NCBI GenBank assembly: GCA_021780105.1
Contig: JAJXZJ010000002.1
Location: 1-60,315 of the forward strand
From: a bacterium
GTDB taxonomy: Bacteria; Verrucomicrobiota; Verrucomicrobiia; Limisphaerales; J093
DNA length: 60,315 bases
Direction: 5' to 3'
Shown one piece after another: positions 9,479-18,354 of this stretch. The stretch's first letter is position 1. Every line of letters begins with the position of its first letter. The position numbers were made by a program, and so were the translations under genes. A model generated the notes under the pieces. That model was not told the origin of the DNA. It did no database searches and was given only the letters and a program-made list of their open reading frames with translations.

Positions 9479-12406
9479 ATGCGAATCAACAACCAGCTTG
9501 TTCCATTACTGACCGCCGCCATCCTCTCCGTTCCCTCCCTGCACGGGGATCCAACCCTGGAGTCTGGCTTTGCCCATCCGCCGGCCGCCGCCAAACCGTG
9601 GGTTTACTGGTATTTCATGGACGGCAATCTCAACCGCGACGGCATGACGGCGGATTTGGAAGCGATGAAACAGGCGGGCATCGGTGGCGCGATTTTTCTG
9701 GAGGTCAACATCGGCATTCCGCGCGGCCCGGTGGATTTCATGAGTCCGCAATGGCAGGATCTGGTCGCGCACGCGGCGCGCGAGGCGGATCGCCTGGGCA
9801 TTCAGATCGCGCTGGGTGCCGGGCCGGGCTGGTGCGGCACTGGCGGCCCGTGGATCACACCGGACCAGGCGATGCAGGACCTGGTCGCCAGCACCACCAA
9901 CGTGGCCGGCCCCGCCCGGTTCTCAGGGAAACTCCCGCGGCCACGCCCCCGTGAACCGTTTTTTGGCGTGGGCACCCTGACGCCAGAGCTTAAACAGGAG
10001 TGGCAGGATTTCTATCGCGATACCGCTGTGCTGGCGTTTCGGACGCCGGACGGCACCAACCAGATTGCCGATGTGGACGAAAAGGCGCTTTACTACCGCG
10101 CCCCGTTTTCCTCGCAACCGGGAGTCAAACCGTTCCTGTCCGCGCCTGCCGAATACCCGGCACTGCCGGCGGCGGACTGCATCCAGACCGCCGACATCGT
10201 GGACCTGACGAGGCACCTTTCACCCGGCGGCCATCTGGATTGGCAGGTGCCGCCGGGGCGGTGGACCATCATGCGGTTTGGCCGGGCGCTCACCGGCCAG
10301 ACCACCCGGCCGGCGCCGCAGCCGGGTCTGGGCTTTGAAAGCGACAAGTTTGACCGCGCGGCGCTCGACGCGCATTTCGCCGCCTACATCCAAAAGCTAC
10401 TCGACAAGATTGGACCGCACCCCCAGCGGAACGGCGGCCTGACGATGCTGCATTTCGACAGTTGGGAAATGAGTTCGCAAAACTGGTCGCCCAATTTCCG
10501 CGCCGAATTCCGGAAACGCCGCGGCTACGATCCGCTGAAATATCTGCCCGCGCTCTTCGGCCGCGTCGTCGGCAGCCCGGAAATCTCGGAGCGGTTCCTG
10601 TGGGACCTGCGGCGGACCGCCCAGGAACTGGTTGTGGAAAACCACGCCGGCTACTTGAAGCGGCTGGCCCACAAAAACGGGTTGACCCTGTCGGTCGAAC
10701 CTTACGACATGAACCCTGCCGGCGATCTCACGCTCGGCCGCGTGGCCGATGTGCCCCAATGCGAATTCTGGCATCTCGGCTTTGACACGACGTACAGCGT
10801 CATCGAGGCCGCCTCCATTGCGCACACGTGCGGCCGCAATGTGGTCGCCGCCGAGGCGTTCACCAGCGAGCCGGGCGAAGATTGGAAGGCCGATCCGGCC
10901 TCGCTGAAAGCGCAGGGCGACTGGGCGTTTTGCGCAGGCGTGAACCGGTTTGATTTTCACCGGTTTCAAGCCCAGCCCTGGACCAACCGCTGGCCGGGCA
11001 TGACGATGGGACCTTACGGCGTCCACTGGGACCGCACGCAGACATGGTGGGACATGGTTCCCGCGTATCACGAATACCTCGCGCGCTGTCAGTTCCTGCT
11101 GCAACGCGGCGTGACCGTGGCGGATGTCTGCTTTCTCGCGGGCGAAGGTGCGCCCCATGTCTTCCGTCCGCCGGCTTCGGCCACGACCGGCAATCCACCG
11201 GACCACGGCGGTTACAATTTCGACGGCTGCGCGCCGGAAACGCTGCTCGAACGTGCCGAGGTGAACGACGGCCAGATTGTCTTTCCGGGCGGCACCCGCT
11301 ATCGCATCTTGGTTCTGCCAGAACAACGAACGATGACGCCCGCACTGCTCGAAAAAATCAAATCGCTGGTGCGCGCCGGCGCGACGGTGTTCGGACCGCC
11401 GCCGGAGAAATCGCCGAGCCTGCAGGATTATCCGAACTGCGACGCCACGATCCGAACGCTGGCCAAAGAACTCTGGGGCGACTGCGACGGCAAAACCGTT
11501 TTCGCGCACGCCTACGGCCAAGGCCGGGTGGTCTGGCGGGAAACGGAGGTCACGCCGCTGGCGGAATACGGCGATTTCGCGGCGGTCACCAACGTGCTGG
11601 GCGGCATGGACGTGCCCCTGGATTTCGCGGCCGACGGCCCCCTCCGGTTCACGCACCGGCGCGACGGCGCCACGGACATTTACTTCCTCGCCAACCATGA
11701 GGCGCGGACGGTGGACGCCAACTGCCAGTTTCGGGTGAGCGGCCGGCAGCCGGAAATCTTCGATCCGATGACCGGCACGATTCGCCCGCTGCCCGATTTT
11801 ACGGATCACAACGGCTGCACGCGGGCGCCGATGCGCTTCGAACCGACGCAATCCTTCTTCGTGGTGTTCCGCTCGCGCGCCCACGGATCGGGTGGCGCGA
11901 CCCGCAACTTTCCGGTTTTGAAGCGAATCCTGAACGTGGACGGAGCCTGGACGGTGAGGTTCGATCCGAAGTGGGGCGGACCGGAGCAGGTCGTTTTTGA
12001 GACCCTGGCTGACTGGAGCCGGCGGCCGGAAAGCGGCATCAAGTATTACTCGGGCAAGGCGGTTTATGATCAAACGTTCACCCTGCCGCAACCGCCGGCC
12101 GGCCAAAGGATCTTTGTGGATTTGGGCGACGTCAAAAACCTCTGCCGTGTCTGGCTGAACGGGCGCGAGCTGGGGGTGGCGTGGTGCGCGCCGTGGCGGT
12201 TGGAGGCCACCGGCGCCGTCGCCAGCGGGGCCAATCAACTGAAGATCGAAGTGGCGAATCTCTGGCCCAACCGTTTGATTGGCGACCTGTCCTTGCCGCC
12301 GGAAAAACGCTTTACGTGGACGACGTTGAATCCGTTCCAGAAAAATTCGCCGCTGTTGCCATCCGGTCTGCTCGGTCCGGTGCGCCTCTTGGTGGAATCA
12401 AAATGA
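9479..12406 (+). CDS. Secreted GH106-like glycoside hydrolase, copy 2
   Basis: The 975-residue product starts MRINNQLVPLLTAAILSVPS with a short signal peptide. It matches copy 1 along its length: PWVYWYFMDGNLNRDGMTAD for the N-terminal motif, TMLHFDSWEMSSQNWSPNFR in the barrel, and the C-terminal sandwich with VWLNGRELGVAWCAPWRLEA and a WPNRLIGDL block also present in copy 1. The ATG at 9479 is preferred over an in-frame GTG at 9428, because the hydrophobic signal then starts at residue 1. Same strand and close spacing suggest co-transcription with copy 1. By eye the two proteins are clearly divergent, so this is old duplication or separate acquisition and they may act on different linkages. 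Confidence 0.85.
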   Translation: MRINNQLVPLLTAAILSVPSLHGDPTLESGFAHPPAAAKPWVYWYFMDGNLNRDGMTADLEAMKQAGIGGAIFLEVNIGIPRGPVDFMSPQWQDLVAHAAREADRLGIQIALGAGPGWCGTGGPWITPDQAMQDLVASTTNVAGPARFSGKLPRPRPREPFFGVGTLTPELKQEWQDFYRDTAVLAFRTPDGTNQIADVDEKALYYRAPFSSQPGVKPFLSAPAEYPALPAADCIQTADIVDLTRHLSPGGHLDWQVPPGRWTIMRFGRALTGQTTRPAPQPGLGFESDKFDRAALDAHFAAYIQKLLDKIGPHPQRNGGLTMLHFDSWEMSSQNWSPNFRAEFRKRRGYDPLKYLPALFGRVVGSPEISERFLWDLRRTAQELVVENHAGYLKRLAHKNGLTLSVEPYDMNPAGDLTLGRVADVPQCEFWHLGFDTTYSVIEAASIAHTCGRNVVAAEAFTSEPGEDWKADPASLKAQGDWAFCAGVNRFDFHRFQAQPWTNRWPGMTMGPYGVHWDRTQTWWDMVPAYHEYLARCQFLLQRGVTVADVCFLAGEGAPHVFRPPASATTGNPPDHGGYNFDGCAPETLLERAEVNDGQIVFPGGTRYRILVLPEQRTMTPALLEKIKSLVRAGATVFGPPPEKSPSLQDYPNCDATIRTLAKELWGDCDGKTVFAHAYGQGRVVWRETEVTPLAEYGDFAAVTNVLGGMDVPLDFAADGPLRFTHRRDGATDIYFLANHEARTVDANCQFRVSGRQPEIFDPMTGTIRPLPDFTDHNGCTRAPMRFEPTQSFFVVFRSRAHGSGGATRNFPVLKRILNVDGAWTVRFDPKWGGPEQVVFETLADWSRRPESGIKYYSGKAVYDQTFTLPQPPAGQRIFVDLGDVKNLCRVWLNGRELGVAWCAPWRLEATGAVASGANQLKIEVANLWPNRLIGDLSLPPEKRFTWTTLNPFQKNSPLLPSGLLGPVRLLVESK

Positions 12407-12603
12407 AATGGCACCGCGCGTGAGACACCAAAAGACGATGGCGGATTCTCCCAAGCGCAAACGCGGCGGGCAGGGATTGCCGCCGGTGGACCGCCCTGGT
12501 GCGTGGCTACCGCGCCGCGAGGCCCACGTCCGGCGCTCCCCGTTGTCCTCCGGTGATGAGATTGAGATTGTCGGTGTGCCGGGCGCAGTGATATGCTTCC
12601 GGC

Positions 12604-13038
12604 ATGAAAAGACTTTTGTGCTCATCCCTTCTGGCGTTGCTCAGCCTGATGATGCTCGGCGTGTTCACCGGTTGCGGCGGGAGCAAATCGAAGGTGGATC
12701 TCACGGCGCAGTTGAATGCGCTCAAGGGCACGGACGCCAACGCCAAGGAAGATGCGTTGAGCGCGATCGCCACGATGGGCAAGGACGCCGGGCCGGCGGT
12801 GCCCCAGCTTATTCCGTTGCTGAGCGACAGTGATCCCGTGGTCCGCCGGCTCGCCGCTTACGCGCTCGGAGAAATTGGCGCGCCCGCCGCCACGCCGGCC
12901 TTGCCGGAACTGCGCAAGCTGATGAATGACAACGAACGCGGCGTGGTGACCAGCGCCTTGAATGCCTGCCGCGCCATTGACCCGAACGGACCGGAAGCCA
13001 AGATGGTCATGCCGAACGTCATGACGCCGGCGCAATAG
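12604..13038 (+). CDS. HEAT-repeat lipoprotein
   Basis: The 144-residue protein has a lipoprotein signal (MKRLLCSSLLALLSLMMLGV then FTGCGG). It then carries about two HEAT-like helical repeats, such as VPQLIPLLSDSDPVVRRLAA followed by YALGEIGAPAATPALPELRK. HEAT repeats make protein-binding solenoids; no enzymatic residues are present. It is followed convergently by ychF. No specific partner is suggested by the context. Confidence 0.85.
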   Translation: MKRLLCSSLLALLSLMMLGVFTGCGGSKSKVDLTAQLNALKGTDANAKEDALSAIATMGKDAGPAVPQLIPLLSDSDPVVRRLAAYALGEIGAPAATPALPELRKLMNDNERGVVTSALNACRAIDPNGPEAKMVMPNVMTPAQ

Positions 13039-13093
13039 CCACCGCTTGGTGGTTGCTCGCTCGCGGGACGAAGGAATGGTTTTGCGCCGGGCT

Positions 13094-14197
13094 TCAGACG
13101 TTGAACCGGAACAGCAGCACGTCGCCGTCCCGGACCTCATAATCCCGGCCTTCGATGCGGTAATGGCCCGTTTCCCGCGCCCGGGCCACCGAGCCGCAAT
13201 TCACCAAATCCTGCCAGTTCACGGTTTCCGCCTTGATGAATCCGCGCTCGAAATCCGTGTGAATCGTGCCCGCAGCGCGCGAAGCCGTGTCGCCGGCGTG
13301 GATGGTCCAGGCGCGCACTTCCTTGTCATTGAACGTAAAAAACGTCCTCAGCCCGAGCAACTGGTGGGTGCGGCGGATGAGCGTGTCAGCGCCCGCTTCC
13401 GCCACGCCCAACTCCCGCAAGTAAGCCGCGCCTTCGTCCGGCGTCAGATCGGCGACCTCGCTTTCCAACTGGGCGCAAACGACGACGGTGTCGCAGGCGT
13501 GATGCGTGCGGGTGTAGTTCCGCACGGCCACCACGTGCGGCTGGGTGTCGGCGGTGGCAAGTTCGGCCTCCTTGACGTTGGCGACGTATAGCGTGGGCCG
13601 GGCCGAAAGCAGAAAACAGTTCCGGGCCAGCGCCCATTCCTCCTTCGCCAGCGGCAGCGTGATCGCCGGCTGGCCGGCGTTGAGGTGCGGTTCCAGTTTG
13701 TCGAGGATGTGATTTTCGGCGACTGCGTGTTTTTCGCCCTGTTTGACTTCCTTGCTGATTTTTTCCCGCCGCCGGCGCACGGCTTCGAGGTCGGCCAGCG
13801 CCAGTTCGGTGGCTACGATCCCGATGTCGCGCAAGGGATCCGGGGCGCCGGTGACATGGGCGATGTCCGGGTCCTCGAAACAGCGCACCACGTGGATGAG
13901 CGCGTCCACCTCACGGATGTGGCTGAGAAACTTGTTGCCCAAACCTTCGCCGCGCGAGGCGCCCTGCACCAGCCCGGCGATGTCCACAAACTCCACCGTG
14001 GCTGGGATGAGCTGGCTGACACCGGCAATCCGGGCAATCCGCTCCAGCCGCGGTTCCGGCACCGTCACCACGCCAAGATTCGGCTCGATGGTGCAAAACG
14101 GATAGTTTTCCGCCGGCGCCTTGTGCGACCGGGTGACCGCATTGAACAAGGTGGATTTGCCGACGTTGGGCAATCCGATGATTCCGGCTTTGAGCAT
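13094..14197 (-). CDS. ychF: Redox-regulated ribosome-binding ATPase YchF (OLA1 family)
   Basis: An Obg-like P-loop protein of 367 residues, the usual length. G1 is GLPNVGKSTLFNAVT near the N-terminus, and the switch/G3 region is VEFVDIAGLVQGASRGEGLG. The G4 position (around LYVANVKEAE) lacks the NKxD guanine-specificity motif, as in YchF, which prefers ATP. The C-terminal TGS domain includes FFTFNDKEVRAWTIHAGDTA and ends at YEVRDGDVLLFRFNV. It binds ribosomes and takes part in the translation stress response. Downstream on the same strand there is only the convergent HEAT gene. Confidence 0.97.
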   Translation of the reverse strand: MLKAGIIGLPNVGKSTLFNAVTRSHKAPAENYPFCTIEPNLGVVTVPEPRLERIARIAGVSQLIPATVEFVDIAGLVQGASRGEGLGNKFLSHIREVDALIHVVRCFEDPDIAHVTGAPDPLRDIGIVATELALADLEAVRRRREKISKEVKQGEKHAVAENHILDKLEPHLNAGQPAITLPLAKEEWALARNCFLLSARPTLYVANVKEAELATADTQPHVVAVRNYTRTHHACDTVVVCAQLESEVADLTPDEGAAYLRELGVAEAGADTLIRRTHQLLGLRTFFTFNDKEVRAWTIHAGDTASRAAGTIHTDFERGFIKAETVNWQDLVNCGSVARARETGHYRIEGRDYEVRDGDVLLFRFNV

Positions 14198-14260
14198 GGG
14201 CGATTGATACCCGGCGCGGCCCGCGCTGAACAGCAGGAAAACGCCGCACCGCCGGCCGGC

Positions 14261-14695
14261 TCAACCAAACCAGATCGCGGTTTCGCGGGCGACGGACGCC
14301 TCCGAGTCGGCGGCGTGGACGAGGTTGTCGGTGGTGCGATTTTCGGCGTCGGCCCGGGCGATGGTGTCGTTGCCCAGGTCGCCGCGGATCGTGCCGGCCG
14401 GAGCGGCCAGCGGCTCGGTCGGGCCGGTGAGTGCGCGGACTTTGGCGATGGCGTTCGGCCCGGTCAGGAGGATGGCGATGAACGGCCGGCCGGCGAGCGA
14501 GCGGGTCGTGCGCTGAAATGCGCGTTCGTTGCGGGACCGCAGGTCCGCATAATGCGCCTCAAGCTGGGCCAGCGTCGGGCGGACCAGCCGGCAGTTCTCA
14601 AGCCGCAGGCGGGCGGCCTCGAAGCGCGCCAGGATTGCGCCGGCAAGGCCGCGTTCGAGGGCATCCGGTTTCAGGAGGATCAGCGTGGTTTGCAT
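14261..14695 (-). CDS. ndk: Nucleoside diphosphate kinase
   Basis: Transfers the gamma-phosphate of ATP to NDPs through a phosphohistidine. At 144 residues it has the normal size: start MQTTLILLKPDALERGLAGA, the KPDA nucleotide-binding segment, and the active-site histidine in TDNLVHAADSEASVARETA, matching the usual N-x-x-H-x-S/A-D-S pattern. The ATG at 14695 is chosen because the family begins with T-L-x-x-x-K-P-D-A; the frame upstream of it has no similarity. The sequence RTTRSLAGRP replaces the more usual VxxM-x-G-P region, so it is a divergent NDK, but the key residues remain. Confidence 0.92.
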   Translation of the reverse strand: MQTTLILLKPDALERGLAGAILARFEAARLRLENCRLVRPTLAQLEAHYADLRSRNERAFQRTTRSLAGRPFIAILLTGPNAIAKVRALTGPTEPLAAPAGTIRGDLGNDTIARADAENRTTDNLVHAADSEASVARETAIWFG

Positions 14696-14823
14696 CGCTG
14701 CCGGACTTGTAAGCGCATCGGGCGGCCGGAGGCAAGCCCGGCGCGCGCAGGCGAGGCGGAGCCTTGTGGGACGACGGCCCGCGTTGCGGGCGCGAACCGC
14801 GCTTTCGCCCGGGCGAATGGCGC

Positions 14824-15066
14824 TCAAGCCGCTGGCTGGGCGGCCGGCGGCGGCGCGGGCGGCCGTTCCAGCCGTTTGACGGCCAGTTCGAGCTGTTGCA
14901 CGCGCCCGTTGAGGCGTTCGATGATTTTCCGCACGTCGGCGGGAAGAATCACGCAATCTTCGCAGTGGTGGCGGCTGGCGTTGCTGCCCTTGACGGGATA
15001 ATCGAACTTTTTGCCGCAGGCGCGGCAGGTGCGCGGGCGCTGACCGAATATGGCTGGCGTAGTCAT
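14824..15066 (-). CDS. Small zinc-ribbon protein with C-terminal coiled coil
   Basis: The 80-residue protein has two cysteine pairs, CRACGKKFDYPVKGS then HHCEDC, forming a four-cysteine zinc ribbon. A helical stretch follows (VRKIIERLNGRVQQLELAVK) and then a Pro/Ala tail. I do not recognise a named family. The size, zinc ligands and coiled coil suggest a nucleic-acid- or protein-binding adaptor. It lies upstream of ndk on the same strand, about 130 bases away. Confidence 0.75.
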   Translation of the reverse strand: MTTPAIFGQRPRTCRACGKKFDYPVKGSNASRHHCEDCVILPADVRKIIERLNGRVQQLELAVKRLERPPAPPPAAQPAA

Positions 15067-15266
15067 GTCGAGTTTGCTTTCACAACGGCGTGCGCAGGGA
15101 AATCACGCTTGTTCGCTCGCGCCGGGAATGGTCCGCAGTTGCGGGATTGCTGCGCAAGGAACGGCCGCAACCGGCGCGTGACGCCGCCGAACGCGGGGTG
15201 TCAAAACCGCCAAGCCGAAGGCCACGGCATTTCAATTTCGCCGGTTTGCCGATTAATACTAACATC

Positions 15267-16166
15267 TTACTTGCCCTGCTTCTCTTTCTCCATTGGCGGC
15301 GGCGCCTTGCGGACACAACGGAAGCCGTAAATGTCATAGCCAAAACAGACATCGGCATAGCCGGGACTTTCATTGTAGCGATAGCCCGAGCGGCAGTGTT
15401 CCGCGCTGAAACGCCACGCTCCGCCGCGGACCACCTTCGTCCGCCCCGTGTCCGGACCTTGGGGATCGGCCGGCGGAGAATCCTTGTAGTAATCCACTTT
15501 GTAGAAATCGTTGCACCACTCCCACAGGTTGCCGCAGATGTCATACAGCCCCCACGGGTTCGGTTGTTTTTGTCCGACCGGATGAGGGTGTCCGCCCGAG
15601 TTTTTGTCAAACCAGGCATGCTCGCCCAGCTTTGCCGGCGAATCGCCGAAGAAATACGCGGTCGTGGTTCCCGCCCGGGAGGCGTACTCCCATTCTGCTT
15701 CGGTGGGCAGCCGGTAGCCGTCCGCATTGAAATCGCACTTCCAGGTTTTCAAATCATAGCATAGGCGCAGACCTTCCATCTCCGATCGCTTGTTGCAGTA
15801 GCGCACCGCGTCGGACCACCGCACTTGTTCCACCGGGTTCTGGCTGATCTTCCAGCGGGACGGGTTGTCACCCATCGCCTTCTCGTATTGCTCCTGGGTG
15901 ACGAGGGTCCGGTCCATGAAGAAGGCGCTCACGGTGACTTCATGAGGCTTCGCGTCCACCTGGTCCTTGTCCCCCATCAGAAAACGTCCCGCGGGGATGA
16001 AAACCATGTTTGTCGGCGTGGCCGGCGCGTTCGTTGCCGGCGCAGCGTCCTGGCTCGGATTGGCGTTCGCCTGTGATTTCTGGCTGGTTTCCGGTGTGCG
16101 TTCGCAACCGCTCCACCAAAACAGCCCGGCGGCAAGAATAACGATGGCCGTGATGGGGATCTTCAT
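15267..16166 (-). CDS. Formylglycine-generating-enzyme-family (SUMF1-like) lipoprotein
   Basis: The 299-residue protein has a lipoprotein signal with lipobox FWWSGC. The FGE-sulfatase fold begins at MVFIPAGRFLMGDKDQVDAK. Family landmarks are YRLPTEAEWEYASRAGTTTA, NPWGLYDICGNLWEWCNDFY and VVRGGAWRFSAEHCRSGYRY. Most bacterial members with this signature are not proven formylglycine generators. I cannot confirm the two active-site cysteines of true FGE here, so it may be an ergothioneine-type relative or an inactive binding protein. It is 3 bases downstream of the 633-residue gene at 16170-18071, so the two are co-transcribed. Confidence 0.88.
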   Translation of the reverse strand: MKIPITAIVILAAGLFWWSGCERTPETSQKSQANANPSQDAAPATNAPATPTNMVFIPAGRFLMGDKDQVDAKPHEVTVSAFFMDRTLVTQEQYEKAMGDNPSRWKISQNPVEQVRWSDAVRYCNKRSEMEGLRLCYDLKTWKCDFNADGYRLPTEAEWEYASRAGTTTAYFFGDSPAKLGEHAWFDKNSGGHPHPVGQKQPNPWGLYDICGNLWEWCNDFYKVDYYKDSPPADPQGPDTGRTKVVRGGAWRFSAEHCRSGYRYNESPGYADVCFGYDIYGFRCVRKAPPPMEKEKQGK

Positions 16167-16169
16167 AGT

Positions 16170-18071
16170 TCAATAATCCGCCCAAATCTCATAGCCGTCC
16201 GGATTCCGGAGGATTTGCCGGCACTGGGCGCGAATCTCCTCTGCCACGGGCAGGGCTGCCGGTAGCGACGCGCAACCGTAACCGGCCGCCTGGAAAAGGT
16301 TGCGCGCGACGGTGTGGCACCTGGCGACCACGTAATCCTGAGCGCCGCCCATTCCACGCCACGCCTCCAGCAATTTCATGTAGGCCTGCAGGTTGGCAGG
16401 GTCCTTCTTCGCCGTCAGCGCCAGGGTCTTCGCGGACAGTTCATTCGCGTATTTGACCATCGAGGTGGCGTCCTGCGTCTTCATGTTGTCCTTTTGCGCC
16501 TCGCACTCCTGGGGAATCTGCTGCACGATTTCCTCAAGACCATCCAGATACCGTTTCAGCTCTGGCGACGCCTGCCGCTTCGCCCCGATGATCTTCAGAA
16601 CGTCATCGGTGAATTCCCGGTATTCGTTGATGCGTTCCACGTGGCAACTGACGAAGAAGATCATGTCGTCCAGCGCGCCGCGGATGTAGTCCTTGTCGCT
16701 AACTTCGTTGCCCGCTTGAAAGACGGCCTCGATTGCCTCGGTGCAGCCGCAGGTGCAAGCGCGGCGCACACCATCGGCGCCGCGACGGTGGTGCGTGCGC
16801 AGCTTCCGGCCCGCGTAATCGAGGATGGAATCGGCGGCCGGCCGGCCCAGTGTTTGTTTCAGAATGCTTGCCGGCGTCGCCACGTCCACCGGTGTGTCCC
16901 GCCCCTCCAGACAGTAAATGACTGACTCGCCTTGGGGCTGCACTTTCTTGCTCAAGTGATAAAAGGTCTCGTCTCCGTCGAACCACACCGGATAGATATA
17001 GGAGCCGGTGACACCGCGCCAGACCTCACCTCTCGATTCGTGAAAGGTAAATGTGGTCTTCACGTCTTCCTCAGGCAGTTGTGTTCGCCACTTGGCCGGA
17101 AATGGGCGCTGCCATTGGATCTTAACATCCTGTTCCAGGAAATCCGGCAACAGCGGTTCCCGGTGCCAGATGCCGGGCGCGCTCAGCGGCGCCAGGTAGA
17201 AGCATTGCGCGTCATTGTCAAAATCCACGGCGCTGAACGAACCTTCGCCCGAAGCAACCTGCGGGCGCAAGTTCAGGCGCTGCCTGCCCGCGGGCCAGGT
17301 CACCACCAACTCCGTGTTCTCGCCCGCCAACAGACCGAGGAACAGGTTCCCAACGGGCAACGCCAGCGCGTTCGTGGCGACGTTTTCAGGCCCGCCGAAA
17401 ATCAGGTCGTCGCCTACGAAGTCAGGCACCACGCCGTAGGCGATGGGACTCGTGAGCCGCACGTGCGGCATGTTCGCGGCCGGCTTGACCTCAACGATGC
17501 CGGTGCGATCGAACGAAAACACGCCGGCGATTCGCGGCGAGCCGGGAGGCGAAAAGGTGGCTTCCAGGACAATTTCGTCATCCGCATTGCGCAGCAGTTC
17601 CATGTGGCTGATCGTCGCGGCCTCGCCGTCGGCCCGCACAGGAGACACCTCGACGGTCTTGTGGCCGGGCCACGCGACGGGAGTCGGGCCGCTCTCCTTG
17701 CGGGGCGAATCCTGCCTCGCATAAATTGCCACACAGCCTTTGGCCGAGCTGAACACCGCCGTAAGCGCAGGCGTTTCCACGACCGCATCGCCTTTGAAGG
17801 AGTAGTCACGGCCATAGTAACCCGGATCCGAGCCGGCTTGGGGAGGGTCTTTTTCCAACATCAGCAACTCGGTCGGCACCACCTGCCAGTGCGACGGGTC
17901 GCCCGCGGTAAGCTTGTCGGCAACCGGCGACACCGTGTCCCAGAGCGTCAGCTTGGGAGCAACTGCTCGCGCCGGCTGGGCGATGCCGGTGGCGGCGGCC
18001 GCTGCGATCGCCACAACGATGGTGATGGTCAGGATTCGTCCCCGGTTCCTCGATCGTCGTGATGCGTTCAT
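16170..18071 (-). CDS. Exported protein of unknown function, partner of the SUMF1-like gene
   Basis: The 633-residue product has an N-terminal signal or anchor (ILTITIVVAIAAAAATGIAQ). The first about 400 residues look beta-rich. A cysteine-rich CTCGCTEAIEAVFQAGNE sits near 445, followed by a helical C-terminal third (YLDGLEEIVQQIPQECEAQK). I do not recognise a family and see no catalytic motif. Its stop is 3 bases before the start of the FGE-like gene, so they form an operon and probably share a substrate or location outside the cytoplasm. Confidence 0.75.
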   Translation of the reverse strand: MNASRRSRNRGRILTITIVVAIAAAAATGIAQPARAVAPKLTLWDTVSPVADKLTAGDPSHWQVVPTELLMLEKDPPQAGSDPGYYGRDYSFKGDAVVETPALTAVFSSAKGCVAIYARQDSPRKESGPTPVAWPGHKTVEVSPVRADGEAATISHMELLRNADDEIVLEATFSPPGSPRIAGVFSFDRTGIVEVKPAANMPHVRLTSPIAYGVVPDFVGDDLIFGGPENVATNALALPVGNLFLGLLAGENTELVVTWPAGRQRLNLRPQVASGEGSFSAVDFDNDAQCFYLAPLSAPGIWHREPLLPDFLEQDVKIQWQRPFPAKWRTQLPEEDVKTTFTFHESRGEVWRGVTGSYIYPVWFDGDETFYHLSKKVQPQGESVIYCLEGRDTPVDVATPASILKQTLGRPAADSILDYAGRKLRTHHRRGADGVRRACTCGCTEAIEAVFQAGNEVSDKDYIRGALDDMIFFVSCHVERINEYREFTDDVLKIIGAKRQASPELKRYLDGLEEIVQQIPQECEAQKDNMKTQDATSMVKYANELSAKTLALTAKKDPANLQAYMKLLEAWRGMGGAQDYVVARCHTVARNLFQAAGYGCASLPAALPVAEEIRAQCRQILRNPDGYEIWADY

Positions 18072-18354
18072 GACTTGCGTAGAGTCGGATTATGCTGGCG
18101 GCGGCCCAGGCGTGGCAAGCCCAAGCCGGTCGTTCCCAACCGGTTTTTCTCCCGGAGCAACGGGTCAGCGTTTGACTTCCGCGCTTTGACCGCAACCAAC
18201 ATGGCTCAAAGCTGGAGTTTGCCTCCCGATTGAACGAACACGAATTCGTGCAAATTAGACAACGCACGGAATCTGCGGATCCGGGCGAGAGCAGTGGCGC
18301 GCTCGAAACGGCCATCCTCCGCGCGTCATGAGTTTTTCGCAGCTCGTCGGAAGA

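Noticed and set aside
10397..12238. 613-codon minus-strand open frame opposite the second glycosidase
   Set aside because: Same situation as above; it mirrors codon structure of the sense gene.
13039..13093. Terminator between the HEAT gene and ychF
   Set aside because: Only a 5-bp stem (CCACC-GCTT-GGTGG) without a T-run on either strand.
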